Assembly: GCF_946477935.1 (NCBI RefSeq) | Contig: NZ_CAMLAC010000017.1 | Span: 1 to 33,087, forward strand | DNA: 33,087 nt | Direction of reading: 5' to 3' | Source of the DNA: an uncultured Sphingomonas sp. | Lineage (GTDB): Bacteria; Pseudomonadota; Alphaproteobacteria; Sphingomonadales; Sphingomonadaceae | Shown: piece by piece, positions 22,779-31,395 of the stretch | Layout: each line of letters begins with the position of its first letter | How positions within the stretch are numbered: the stretch's first letter is position 1 | Program-made: the position numbers and the translations under genes | The notes under the pieces: model-generated | Database searches by the model: none | Seen by the model: the letters and a program-made list of their open reading frames with translations, nothing else | What the model was told of the DNA's origin: nothing

Positions 22779-25574
22779 TTACAGGCGGAACGATACGCTG
22801 CCGACGAAGGTGCGCCCGTTCTTGTAGAAGGCCGAAGGCCGGTCGCGCGTGCCGCTATATTGCAGATAGGTCTCGTCCAGCAGGTTCTGGGCGTTGACCG
22901 TCAGCGTGATGTTCTTGGTCAGGTTGAGCGAAGCCGATGCGTCGAGCTGGCTGTACGGCGCCACCATCTCTTCCGATCCCAACCGCCCGATCGTGCGGAA
23001 ATAGGAGGAGCGATAATTGTAGCTGACCCGCGCCTGGAACGGTCCGCTTTCGAAATAGGGGATCACGTTCACGGTATGCTTCGACAGATAGGGCAGGTTC
23101 AGCGCGCCGTTGATGCCCGCGACCGTCGAGGTGCTGCTGTCCTGGTACGAATAGTTCGCCTGCAGACCGAACCCGCCCCAGATTTCGGCCTGACCGTTCA
23201 CCAGCACGCCGTTCACCTTCGCCTTGCCGCCGTTGATCGGCTGGTTGACGTTATAGGTCGTCAACTGGTTGCGCAGCGCGTTGAAGTAGATCGCGTTGGT
23301 CCGGGTGTTGATGATATAGTTGTCGATGTCGCGGCGGAACAGCTCCAGCGACAGCAGCGCACCCGCGCGCGGATACCATTCGGCGGTGATTTCATAATTG
23401 GTCGACTGGTACGGCCGCAGGTTCGGGTTGCCGCCGCCGCCGTCCAGCGTCACGTCGTTGAGCGAGGTCGCCGCCGCCAGGTCCTGGTAGCGCGGGCGCG
23501 AGATCACCTTGGCCACCGAGCCGCGCACGATCACTTCCGGCGTGATCGTGTAGATCAGGTTCACGCTGGGCAGGAACTTCAGATAGTCGGTCGACACGCG
23601 CGTCGGCACCGGCTGGGGATTGACCACGTTGCTGAGCGTCGTCGCATAGTTGGACACGTCGCGCGTATAAACCAGCCGCCCGCCGATATTACCGCGCAGG
23701 CCGCCCTGATCGAAGTTCAACTGGACATAGGAGGCGGCAACCGTTTCCTTCACGCGCGTCGATGCGCCGATCTTGGTGACCAGCGGGCTGTTGATCGAAT
23801 TGGCAAGGATGTCGATCACCGACTGCTCGGGCAGGTTCAGGAACTGCGTCGCGCTGCCCGATCCGCCGCTGCCGTCGAAGACGCCGCCGGGCGTGACGCC
23901 CGTGGTGACGCCGAGCTGCGCGGCGGTTTGCGAACTGGTCTTGTAGGTGTTGATGCCGCGCGCATCGATGCGGTTGACGTGATCGGTCACGCGCGCGCCG
24001 ATCAACAGTTCGCTGAACACGCCGCCCAGCGGCACCGTGCCGTCGAAGCCGCCGAAGATGTCGCGGTCGGTGGTCACGCTGTAATCCAGCCCGCCGATCT
24101 GCGCGGCGATCAGTTGCGCACCGTTCACGATCACCGGCCGCCCCTCGATCTGCGCCGGGTTGTTGTTCGGGTTGGTGAAGTAGTTCGCCGGGTTGGTCAG
24201 GTCGCCGGTGAAATTGACCTCGGCCGTGGTCGGCGTGATCGCGTAGCTGAACGGCAACCGGGTCTGCACGTTGAACAGATATTCGGGATTGCGCCCACCC
24301 TTCGCCTTGCTCCAGCCGCCGGCGAAGGACACCTTGGCGCCGTCGTCGCCCTCCCAGTCGGCGAAGAAGTTCAGATTGTCGGTCTTCAGCTTGGTACGGC
24401 GCACCAGCGTGTCGAGCTGCGCGCTCTGGCTGTTCGCCGCGCCGAAATTCGCCTGCGTCACCACGCCGTTCGACACCGTCGCCGATTGCAGCACGTCGCC
24501 GGTCCACGCGCCGGGGATGGTGTACATCGCCTGGCTGTAGTTGTTGTAGTTGCCGTCGATGTGCAGGCCGTTCAGCGTCAGCGTCAGGTTTTCGGCCGGG
24601 CGATACTGCACCGTGCCGGCGACGCTGGCGCGCTGGCGCTGCTGCTGGAAATAGGCGTAGTTGATGCCGAAGGGCGATGCGGCCTGGTACAGATCCTGGA
24701 TCGTGCCGCCATTGATCGTCGCGTTCGGGTTCTTCAGCGACAGCGCGCCTGTGGTCGCGTCGCGATTGACGAACGGGCTGTTGCGCGTGCCATCGGCATT
24801 GGGCGCGATATTGTCATAGCCGAAGAACTCGACACCGGCGCGCACCATGTTCTGCTTGTCATAGGTGGCCGCGACCAGCACGCCGAACGTTTCGGCGTCG
24901 TTGCGCCAGCTATACAGGCCCGATCCGCGGATATTCCCCTTGTCCGCGCGGTCGTTGTACAGATAGCCGCCCGACGCGAAGATCGAATTGGCCTCCAGCT
25001 CCAGCGGCCGGCGGGTACGCACGATCACCGTGCCGCCCAGGCTGCCTTCCTCGATCCGCGGTTCCGGCGACTTGTACACCTCCAGCCGGTCGACCAGTTC
25101 GGGGGCGAGCAGCGAATAGTTGAAGGTACGGCTGCTGGGGTCGTTGTCGTTGCCGCCCCAGTCGGCGGAGGCCAGACCGTGCCCGTCGAGCAGCATGCGG
25201 TTGAGGGCCGGATCGGTGCCCAGAATGGCGACCTTCTCACCCTCGCCGAAACGGCGATCGATCGACACGCCGGGGATATGCGCCAGGGACTCGGCGACGT
25301 TGCGGTCGGGGAACTTGCCGATATCCTCGGCCGAGATCGCATCCACCACCGCGTTCGCGTTGCGCTTCACCTCGATCGCCTGGCGCAGACTGCGCGCATA
25401 GCCGGTGACGACGATCTCGCCGTCCTCGCCCGCCGCTGCCGCGTCCTGATCGGATGCGGCGTTGCTTGGTGCGGTGGTGCTGGGCGGTGTCGTCGGTGTG
25501 TCCTGCCCTTGTGCGGCGGTGGCGGCCAGCCCGGTCATGGCCGTTGTCATCAGGATCCAGTTGCGCAACCGCAT
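22779..25574 (-). CDS. TonB-dependent receptor, oligosaccharide type without STN domain
   Basis: Outer-membrane transporter of about 931 residues, in the style of the large Xanthomonas/Caulobacter carbohydrate receptor group. Signal peptide to about residue 23 (MTGLAATAAQG), a Thr/Ser/Ala-rich linker, a TonB-box-like EIVVTGYARSLRQ, then plug motifs (AISAEDIGKFPDRNVAESL, IPGVSIDRRFGEGEKVAI, LLDGHGLAS, EEGSLGGTVIVRTRRPLE) and a long barrel ending GRTFVGSVSFRL. Unlike the receptor at 3838-6735 it has no STN domain, so it should not signal through FecIR. AAGGGG lies seven bases before the ATG at 25574; an ATG six bases further upstream is possible. Placed between the GH operon and the GntR gene, it is the likely port for N-glycan oligosaccharides; ligand is inferred. 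Confidence 0.93.
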   Translation of the reverse strand: MRLRNWILMTTAMTGLAATAAQGQDTPTTPPSTTAPSNAASDQDAAAAGEDGEIVVTGYARSLRQAIEVKRNANAVVDAISAEDIGKFPDRNVAESLAHIPGVSIDRRFGEGEKVAILGTDPALNRMLLDGHGLASADWGGNDNDPSSRTFNYSLLAPELVDRLEVYKSPEPRIEEGSLGGTVIVRTRRPLELEANSIFASGGYLYNDRADKGNIRGSGLYSWRNDAETFGVLVAATYDKQNMVRAGVEFFGYDNIAPNADGTRNSPFVNRDATTGALSLKNPNATINGGTIQDLYQAASPFGINYAYFQQQRQRASVAGTVQYRPAENLTLTLNGLHIDGNYNNYSQAMYTIPGAWTGDVLQSATVSNGVVTQANFGAANSQSAQLDTLVRRTKLKTDNLNFFADWEGDDGAKVSFAGGWSKAKGGRNPEYLFNVQTRLPFSYAITPTTAEVNFTGDLTNPANYFTNPNNNPAQIEGRPVIVNGAQLIAAQIGGLDYSVTTDRDIFGGFDGTVPLGGVFSELLIGARVTDHVNRIDARGINTYKTSSQTAAQLGVTTGVTPGGVFDGSGGSGSATQFLNLPEQSVIDILANSINSPLVTKIGASTRVKETVAASYVQLNFDQGGLRGNIGGRLVYTRDVSNYATTLSNVVNPQPVPTRVSTDYLKFLPSVNLIYTITPEVIVRGSVAKVISRPRYQDLAAATSLNDVTLDGGGGNPNLRPYQSTNYEITAEWYPRAGALLSLELFRRDIDNYIINTRTNAIYFNALRNQLTTYNVNQPINGGKAKVNGVLVNGQAEIWGGFGLQANYSYQDSSTSTVAGINGALNLPYLSKHTVNVIPYFESGPFQARVSYNYRSSYFRTIGRLGSEEMVAPYSQLDASASLNLTKNITLTVNAQNLLDETYLQYSGTRDRPSAFYKNGRTFVGSVSFRL

Positions 25575-25949
25575 CGTCATTCCCCTTCCATGGAGAGGCG
25601 CCCAGCCGCGCTGCTCCCCGCTTTCACCACCGCATGGCTGGCGGCGCCCCCGCCGGCTGTGTTCGGTCGGGAATCACGGGATTGGTATAACCAAAATATA
25701 CCATATCCGCCACGAAAATTCATTAAATCGTCTTAAAAAAGAAACGTTCTGATAAGTGATTGGCATTGAAAGCATGTTTTGACCATGGGATGTGCATCGT
25801 ACGGAAGCTTCGCCGTGGAATGGAATGGTCCTGTGGAGGTACCGCATGGTTGTTCCACGCCGCGGCATTCGATAGGCTCCATGTTCGATGCGGCGTATCA
25901 CGATCGCGACACCTGCCGATCAGGCCGGCAGGGACAAAGGGAGACGGGA
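25575..25949. promoter_or_regulatory. divergent control region between receptor and GntR gene
   Basis: This 375-base gap has no gene I would support. Its centre (about 25680-25785) is markedly AT-rich for this sequence, as expected for promoters. It contains the GGTATA palindrome (25682-25703), the AT-rich stretch 25715-25745, and on the plus side a separated inverted repeat CGTGGAA (25814-25820) / TTCCACG (25853-25859). No -35/-10 pair was clear enough to call. It must drive the receptor leftwards and gntR plus beta-galactosidase rightwards. Confidence 0.7.
25682..25703. promoter_or_regulatory. candidate GntR/UTRA operator palindrome
   Basis: TGGTATA (25683-25689) and TATACCA (25697-25703) form a perfect 7-bp inverted repeat with a 7-base spacer. 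Overlapping it is a second perfect palindrome, TTGGT-ATA-ACCAA (25682-25694). GntR/HutC-type regulators of amino-sugar genes bind TGGT...ACCA palindromes of this kind. The site is about 110 bases upstream of the receptor start and 250 upstream of gntR. Confidence 0.6.
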
Positions 25950-26687
25950 ATGGCATTTTCGGATGAGGTGGGGCGCTTCCGCGATGGCAATCCTTCCCCG
26001 CTCTACCTCCAACTCCAGCAACTGATCCGCGAGGCGATCGGCCGGGACGTGCTGGTGCAGGGCGACGCCATCCCCGCCGAACGCGATCTTGCCACCGAAT
26101 ATGACGTGTCGCGCATCACCGTGCGCAAGGCGATCGGCGGCTTGGTCGAGGATGGTCTGCTGACCCGAAGGCGCGGCGCCGGCACCTTTGTGGCGGGCCG
26201 CGTCGAGAAAAGCTTCTCCAAGCTCTCCTCCTTTTCCGAGGACATGGCCGCGCGCGGCAAAGCGGCGTCCAGCGAATGGATCAGCCGCGCCGCCGGCACG
26301 GTCAGCCCGGAGGAGTCGATGGCGCTCGGCCTGTCGCCCGGCGCGCCGGTCTTTCGTTTCCAGCGCATCCGCTATGCCGATGAACAGCCCATGGCGCTCG
26401 AATTCTCCACCATCGCGGGCTATTGCCTGCCCTCGGTCCAGGCGGTCGGCGACTCGCTTTATGTCGCGCTCGACCAGGCGGGTAGCCGCCCGGTGCGCGC
26501 GCTCCAGCGGCTGCGCGCGGTGCCCTTCGGTCCGGAACACGCACGGATGCTGGGTGTCGATGCCGGCCAGCCCGGCCTGCTGATCGAGCGTCGCGGTTTC
26601 CTGCGCGACGGTCGCGCCGCCGAGTTCACCCGGTCCTATTATCGCGGCGACGCCTACGATTTCGTCGCTGAACTGTCCGACCTGTAA
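25950..26687 (+). CDS. GntR-family regulator with UTRA domain (HutC/NagR-like)
   Basis: Transcriptional regulator of 245 residues. The winged helix at about 10-80 shows PLYLQLQQLIREAI, IPAERDLATEYDVSRITVRK and GLLTRRRGAGTFV. The UTRA ligand-binding domain follows at about 95-240 (SFSEDMAARGKAASS, GAPVFRFQRIRYADEQPMAL, PGLLIERRGFLRDGRAAEF, RSYYRGDAYDFVAEL). This is the HutC branch, which includes NagR and DasR, sensors of GlcN-6-P or GlcNAc-6-P. With a NagE-type permease and a hexosaminidase nearby, a GlcNAc-derived phosphosugar is the likely signal (inference). The ATG at 25950 has GGAG six bases upstream; the frame stays open to 25779 but without a better site. The beta-galactosidase gene follows after 25 bases, so both are probably one transcript. 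Confidence 0.92.
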   Translation: MAFSDEVGRFRDGNPSPLYLQLQQLIREAIGRDVLVQGDAIPAERDLATEYDVSRITVRKAIGGLVEDGLLTRRRGAGTFVAGRVEKSFSKLSSFSEDMAARGKAASSEWISRAAGTVSPEESMALGLSPGAPVFRFQRIRYADEQPMALEFSTIAGYCLPSVQAVGDSLYVALDQAGSRPVRALQRLRAVPFGPEHARMLGVDAGQPGLLIERRGFLRDGRAAEFTRSYYRGDAYDFVAELSDL

Positions 26688-26712
26688 GGGTCGACGCCAG
26701 AGGAGTTTTTTC

Positions 26713-29592
26713 TTGAACCGCCGTCAACTCCTCCTGACCGGCGCCAGCGCCGGTGCCGTTGCCGCGCTTCCCGTCCACGCTGCCCCGCGCGATCGTACGG
26801 TGGGGCAGGGGGGCGCCCTGCCGATGCCGGCGCCCGGCAACACGCTGCCCCCGCCGCTGCCCGTCCATGATGCCGGCAAGACGCGGATGGAGCGCGGCTG
26901 GCTGTTCCACGAAGGTGACATCGCCAATCCGGTGCTCGACACGCACAACGCCACCTATCTCAGCGTCAAGGCCGGCAATGCGCAGGGGGCCGCGGCGATC
27001 GACCATGACGACAGCGACTGGACGCGTATCCGTCTGCCGCACGACTGGGCAAGCGCGCAGCCCTTCGAGGAAAGCGCCAACATCTCGCAGGGCTATCGCC
27101 GGCGCGGCATCGGCTGGTATCGCCGCCGCTTCGCGCTCGACCCCGCCGATCGCGGCAAGCGGCTGGAGCTGCATTTCGACGGCATCGCCACCAACGCGAC
27201 GATCTGGCTGAACGGCAGCACCGTCGCGCACAACTGGTCGGGCTATAACAGCATCTATATCGACCTGACGCCCTTTGCCCGCTTTGGCGAGGAGCTGAAC
27301 ACGATCGCGATCCGCGTCGATGCCAATGCGATGGAGGGCTGGTGGTATGAGGGTGCGGGCCTCTACCGCCATGCCTGGCTGGTCCGCCGCGCGCCCGTGT
27401 CGATCGCGACCGACGGCGTGCATTGCGATCCGCGGCACGAGGCGGGGCGCTGGCAGGTACCCGTTACCGTCACGCTGAACAATGTCGCGCGTCAGGCCGC
27501 CACGGTAACGGTCGAGGCGCAACTGCTCGCCCCGGATGGCCGTCCGCTCACCCGTGCCGAGGTGCCGGCCACCGTTACCCCGCTGGATACCGTGACGGCG
27601 ACGCTGACGCTGGACGCGGCGAACCCGGTTCTGTGGTCGGTCGAGACGCCGACGCTCTACACTGTCGTGACCCGCATGCTGGTGGATGGCGCGCCCGTCG
27701 ACGAGCGCCGCACTCCCGTCGGCTTTCGCACGATCCGCTTCGATGCGGCCGAAGGCTTTTTCCTCAACGACCGCCCCGTGAAGCTGAAGGGCGTGTGTCT
27801 GCATCAGGATCATGCCGGCGTCGGCACCGCCATCCCCGACAGCCTGCACCGCTGGCGGCTGGAACGGTTGAAGGCGATCGGCTGCAACGCGATCCGCTGC
27901 TCGCACAACGCGCCGTCGGTCGAGTTTCTCGACCTGTGCGATGCGATGGGCTTTCTCGTCATGGACGAGAACCGCCAGTTCAATCCCGCGCCCGATTATA
28001 TGGAGCAACTGCGCTGGCTGGTCCGGCGCGACCGCAACCATCCCTCGATCATCCTCTGGTCGGTGTTCAACGAGGAGCCGATGCAGGGCACCGAGGCCGG
28101 CGTGGAGATGGTCCGCCGCATGGTGCATGAGGTGAAGGCGCTGGATGACAGTCGCCCGGTCACCGCGGCGATGAACGGCGCCTTCTTCGATCCGAACAGC
28201 GTGTCCAGCGTCGTCGATGTCACCGGCTTCAACTATTACCAGAACGATTACGACCAGTTCCACCGCCTCTTCCCCGATCGGCCGCTAACCAGTTCGGAGG
28301 ATACCAGCGCCTATGAGACGCGCGGTGCCTTCCACAGCGATCCCAAGGCGCACGTCATCACCTCCTATGACGACGAGGCGACGAGCTGGGGGGATACGCA
28401 TCGCGGCACCTGGAAGAAGATCATGGAGCGCCGCTTCGTCGCGGGCGGCTTCGTATGGACCGGCTTCGACTATCATGGGGAGCCGACGCCCTATGCCTGG
28501 CCGACCATTTCCAGCTTTTTCGGCATCATGGACCTGTGCGGTTTTCCCAAGACCGCGACCGACATCCACGCCGCGCATTGGGTCGATACCCATCCGGTCG
28601 TCGCCATCGCACCGCACTGGACCTGGCCCGGCAAGGATGGCAAGCCGATCCGCGTGTTCGTGACGAGCAACGCGGAAACGGTGGCGCTGCGCGTCAACGG
28701 TCGCGACCTGCCCGCGCAAAAGGTCGACCGCATCATGGGCAACGTCTGGAGCGTGCCCTACGCCCCCGGCCGGATCGAGGCGATCGCGATGCGCGGCGGC
28801 CGCGTCGTCGCCACTGCCGCGCACGAGACCGCCGGGACCCCCGCTGCGCTCCGCCTGACGCCCGCGCGCTCGGTGATGGCCGGCGATGGCGAGGATGCGC
28901 AGGCGATCACCATCGATGCGGTCGATGCGAAGGGCCGGCACGTCCCCACCGCCAACCTGCCGACCCGCTTCACGGTCGAGTGTGCCGAGATCATCGGCAT
29001 CGGCAATGGCGATCCCAACAGCCACGAATCCGAAAAGGGCAATGCCCGCTCGCTGTTCAACGGCCTGGCCCAGATCATCCTCCGCGCCGACAAGGGGGCA
29101 GGCCGCGTGATCGTGCGGGCCGAGGCGGAGGGCCTGTCGCCCGCCCGCCTCGTCATCGCACGCCGCCCGGCGGCCGAGGTGGCGCAGTGGCCGGAAAGCT
29201 TCGGCGGCCAAGCCTTGACCGAATGGCGCCGCTCCCCCGCCTCGGCAACCAGGCCCGGCCCGGACGCCGCGCCCCCCGATGGCGACAATAACAGCTGGGC
29301 GTTTGTTCGCGCAGGCACCGGCGCCCGGCCCGATCCGGCAGGCAACTGGCGCGCCTGGCGCATCACCGTCATGCCGTGGAAGCGCATCGCGACAGAAGGC
29401 GGCATGCTCCGTTTTCGCGAGATCACCGGCCGCGCCGAACTCTATGTCGACGGCCAGCGCCTCGCGACCAAGGACAGCGCGGCCGCCGGCGCGCTGGCGG
29501 CACGCGTTCCCGCCGGCCAGGGCCGCCGCACGATCCTGCTGCTGGTGGAAGGCGCCGGCATCACCGGTCCGGTGACGCTGGACGTCTCGTAA
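26713..29592 (+). CDS. GH2 beta-galactosidase with C-terminal accessory domains
   Basis: Retaining GH2 enzyme of 959 residues, probably removing terminal beta-galactose. It starts at TTG (26713) with AGGAG seven bases upstream; the first residues NRRQLLLTGASAG form a twin-arginine leader, which supports this start. Sugar-binding domain at about 55-230 (RLPHDWASAQPF, GIGWYRRRF, SGYNSIYIDLT), Ig-like domain to about 340, then the barrel (LKGVCLHQDHAGVG, IRCSHNAPSVEFLDLCDAMG). SVFNEEP holds the acid/base Glu (about 454) and LTSSEDTSAYE the nucleophile Glu (about 529). Beyond it lie a DUF4982-like Ig domain (IRVFVTSNAETVALRVNGRD), a second Ig-like domain (GIGNGDPNSHESEKG) and an extra C-terminal module of about 130 residues. 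Lewis-a galactose would fit the locus; beta-glucuronide or other beta-galactosides are not excluded. Confidence 0.9.
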   Translation: MNRRQLLLTGASAGAVAALPVHAAPRDRTVGQGGALPMPAPGNTLPPPLPVHDAGKTRMERGWLFHEGDIANPVLDTHNATYLSVKAGNAQGAAAIDHDDSDWTRIRLPHDWASAQPFEESANISQGYRRRGIGWYRRRFALDPADRGKRLELHFDGIATNATIWLNGSTVAHNWSGYNSIYIDLTPFARFGEELNTIAIRVDANAMEGWWYEGAGLYRHAWLVRRAPVSIATDGVHCDPRHEAGRWQVPVTVTLNNVARQAATVTVEAQLLAPDGRPLTRAEVPATVTPLDTVTATLTLDAANPVLWSVETPTLYTVVTRMLVDGAPVDERRTPVGFRTIRFDAAEGFFLNDRPVKLKGVCLHQDHAGVGTAIPDSLHRWRLERLKAIGCNAIRCSHNAPSVEFLDLCDAMGFLVMDENRQFNPAPDYMEQLRWLVRRDRNHPSIILWSVFNEEPMQGTEAGVEMVRRMVHEVKALDDSRPVTAAMNGAFFDPNSVSSVVDVTGFNYYQNDYDQFHRLFPDRPLTSSEDTSAYETRGAFHSDPKAHVITSYDDEATSWGDTHRGTWKKIMERRFVAGGFVWTGFDYHGEPTPYAWPTISSFFGIMDLCGFPKTATDIHAAHWVDTHPVVAIAPHWTWPGKDGKPIRVFVTSNAETVALRVNGRDLPAQKVDRIMGNVWSVPYAPGRIEAIAMRGGRVVATAAHETAGTPAALRLTPARSVMAGDGEDAQAITIDAVDAKGRHVPTANLPTRFTVECAEIIGIGNGDPNSHESEKGNARSLFNGLAQIILRADKGAGRVIVRAEAEGLSPARLVIARRPAAEVAQWPESFGGQALTEWRRSPASATRPGPDAAPPDGDNNSWAFVRAGTGARPDPAGNWRAWRITVMPWKRIATEGGMLRFREITGRAELYVDGQRLATKDSAAAGALAARVPAGQGRRTILLLVEGAGITGPVTLDVS

Positions 29593-29697
29593 CGCCCAAA
29601 TGCCCTCTCCCCCACGGGGAGAGGGAGGGGCCTATCGCGTGAGCGATGGGAGGGTGAGGGGCCGCCCTATCTTCCCCATGGGGAGAGGGCTGACCCC
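29593..29697. repeat. hairpin repeat cluster at the convergent ends
   Basis: The gap between the beta-galactosidase and the NagE-like gene is filled by hairpins. A perfect 10-bp stem CCCTCTCCCC / GGGGAGAGGG (29603-29612, 29616-29625) has a CAC loop. Next, CCTATCGC pairs with GCGATGGG around GTGA (29631-29650). A third, less perfect palindrome ends in CCCCATGGGGAGAGGG (about 29674-29690). None has a T tract. The element looks like a dispersed genomic repeat serving as a two-way transcript end. Confidence 0.7.
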
Positions 29698-31395
29698 TTA
29701 ACCCTCGACCAACCGCGCCGCATCACCCAGCAGGTGCACCACGCCCGTCGCCGGCCGCGCCACCGCCTTCACGCCCAGCTTCGCCAGGGCCGCGTCATCC
29801 ACCGCGCCCGAAACCTCGACGCGCACCCGCCCGGCATGGACGCTGGCCGCGCCCACCTTGCCGCCAAGTGCCGCGACCAGCGCCGGCGTCAACCGCACCG
29901 CCTTGGTCTCGGCTTCCACCGCCGGTCCGGTGGACAGCGTACCGCCCCCCGCCGCCAGCGCGTCGCGGATCTCGGATGCGACGGTATCGGCGATTGGCCC
30001 CACCACCACCTGCAGCGCGGTGGCGGACGGCCGGATGATCCCGCGCGCGCCCAGCGCCTTCAGCGCGGCCTCGTCCACCGCGTCCTGGTCGTTCACCACC
30101 AGCCGCAGCCGCGTCGTGCACGCGCCGACATCCTTCAGGTTCGCCGCGCCACCCAGGGCCTGTGCAAAGGCGGTGCCGCGCTCGCCCGCGGCAACCGGCG
30201 CGGCCGCCGTCGTCGCGCCTTCGGTCACCGGCTCACGCCCCGGCGTCTGCAATCCGAAGCGGCGGATCGCGAAGCGGAAGATCGCGTAATAAGCGAGCGC
30301 ATAGGCCGCCCCCACGGGCACCAGCATCAACGGCCTGGTCGCCTTGCCGAAGTTCAGCGCATAGTCGAACAACCCGGCGGAGAAGCCATAACCCAGCTTC
30401 ACGCCCAGCGCGTTCATCACCGCCTCGGCCGATCCGGTCAGCACCGCGTGTACGGCGTACAGGGCCGGTGCGAGGAACATGAAGGAGAACTCGATCGGCT
30501 CGGTCACGCCGGTCAGGAACGAGGTCAGCGCCAGACTGAGCAACAGGCCGCCCACCGCCTTGCGCCGCTCCGGCAGCGCCTCGTGATACATCGCCAGGCA
30601 CGCGGCGGGCAGGCCGAACATCATGACGGGGAAGAACCCGCTCATGAACCCGCCCGCGGTCGGATCACCCGCGAAGAAGCGCGTCAGGTCACCCGTCTTG
30701 CCCTGGAACTCGCCGACCGAGAAATAGGCGACGTTGTTCAGAATGTGGTGCAGCCCCGTCACCAGCAGCAGCCGGTTGAGCAGGCCGAAGGCAAACAGCC
30801 CGGCGCCACCCGCCGCGACGACGCCCGCGGACAGCGCATCCATGCCCGCGCTGATCCATGCATAGCTGACGCCAAGGATCAGCGCGAGGCCAAGCCCCGC
30901 AAACCCCGACACGATCGGCACGAACCGCCGCCCGCCGAAAAAGGCGAGATAATCGGGCAGCTTCAGGTTGGAGAAGCGGTTGTAGAAGCTGCCGCCGATC
31001 GCCCCGGCGACGATGCCGACGGGCACGTCGAACTTGGCGATCGTGGCCGCCTTCCACGCTTTCTCGACCGTCGCGCGCAGCGCCTCGGGCACGTTCGCCA
31101 GCACATCGGGTGGCACCACGAACAATGCCTGTGCGCCCGCCGTCGCGACGAGGTAGCAGACCAGCCCGCCCATTGCGGCCGCACCATTGCCATCCTTGGC
31201 AAACCCGGTCGCCACGCCGATCGTGAACAGCAGCCCCAGATGGGAAAAGATCGCATCGCCCGCGGCACTGACGAACGCGATGTCCAGCAGGTCGGGTTGG
31301 CCCAGCCGCAACAACAGCCCTGCGATGGGCAGTGTCGCGATCGGCAGCATCAACGCGCGGCCCAGCGGCTGCAGCGCTCCCAGGATCGACTTCAT
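29698..31395 (-). CDS. nagE: NagE-like PTS permease, IIC-IIB plus degenerate second IIB domain
   Basis: Membrane permease of the glucose/GlcNAc PTS family, 565 residues, which imports and phosphorylates its sugar. The IIC domain (1 to about 385) begins LQPLGRALMLPIATLPIAGL and contains VTGLHHILNNVAYF, SGFFPVMMFGLPAACLAMY and LTGVTEPIEFSFMFLAP, characteristic of the family. The IIB domain (about 410-480) has the phosphocysteine in GACTTRLRL (Cys about 426). A further C-terminal domain (about 498-565) matches IIB in outline (SVHAGRVRVEV, LAKLGVKAV) but lacks the Cys, with His (about 520) in its place. No IIA domain is present, so IIA must come from another protein. GlcNAc specificity is inferred from the hexosaminidase and GntR context. 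The ATG overlaps the Enzyme I stop by ATGA. Confidence 0.88.
   Translation of the reverse strand: MKSILGALQPLGRALMLPIATLPIAGLLLRLGQPDLLDIAFVSAAGDAIFSHLGLLFTIGVATGFAKDGNGAAAMGGLVCYLVATAGAQALFVVPPDVLANVPEALRATVEKAWKAATIAKFDVPVGIVAGAIGGSFYNRFSNLKLPDYLAFFGGRRFVPIVSGFAGLGLALILGVSYAWISAGMDALSAGVVAAGGAGLFAFGLLNRLLLVTGLHHILNNVAYFSVGEFQGKTGDLTRFFAGDPTAGGFMSGFFPVMMFGLPAACLAMYHEALPERRKAVGGLLLSLALTSFLTGVTEPIEFSFMFLAPALYAVHAVLTGSAEAVMNALGVKLGYGFSAGLFDYALNFGKATRPLMLVPVGAAYALAYYAIFRFAIRRFGLQTPGREPVTEGATTAAAPVAAGERGTAFAQALGGAANLKDVGACTTRLRLVVNDQDAVDEAALKALGARGIIRPSATALQVVVGPIADTVASEIRDALAAGGGTLSTGPAVEAETKAVRLTPALVAALGGKVGAASVHAGRVRVEVSGAVDDAALAKLGVKAVARPATGVVHLLGDAARLVEG

Noticed and set aside
22860..25736. 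Very long open frame on the plus strand opposite the second TonB receptor
   Set aside because: It has no recognisable motifs, is rich in Arg/His/Val/Gln as expected for an antisense frame of a high-GC gene, and is fully opposite a clear receptor gene.
25779..25949. Longer N-terminus for the GntR regulator
   Set aside because: The extra residues do not look like a helix-turn-helix extension, and ATG 25950 has the better ribosome site and a normal family length.
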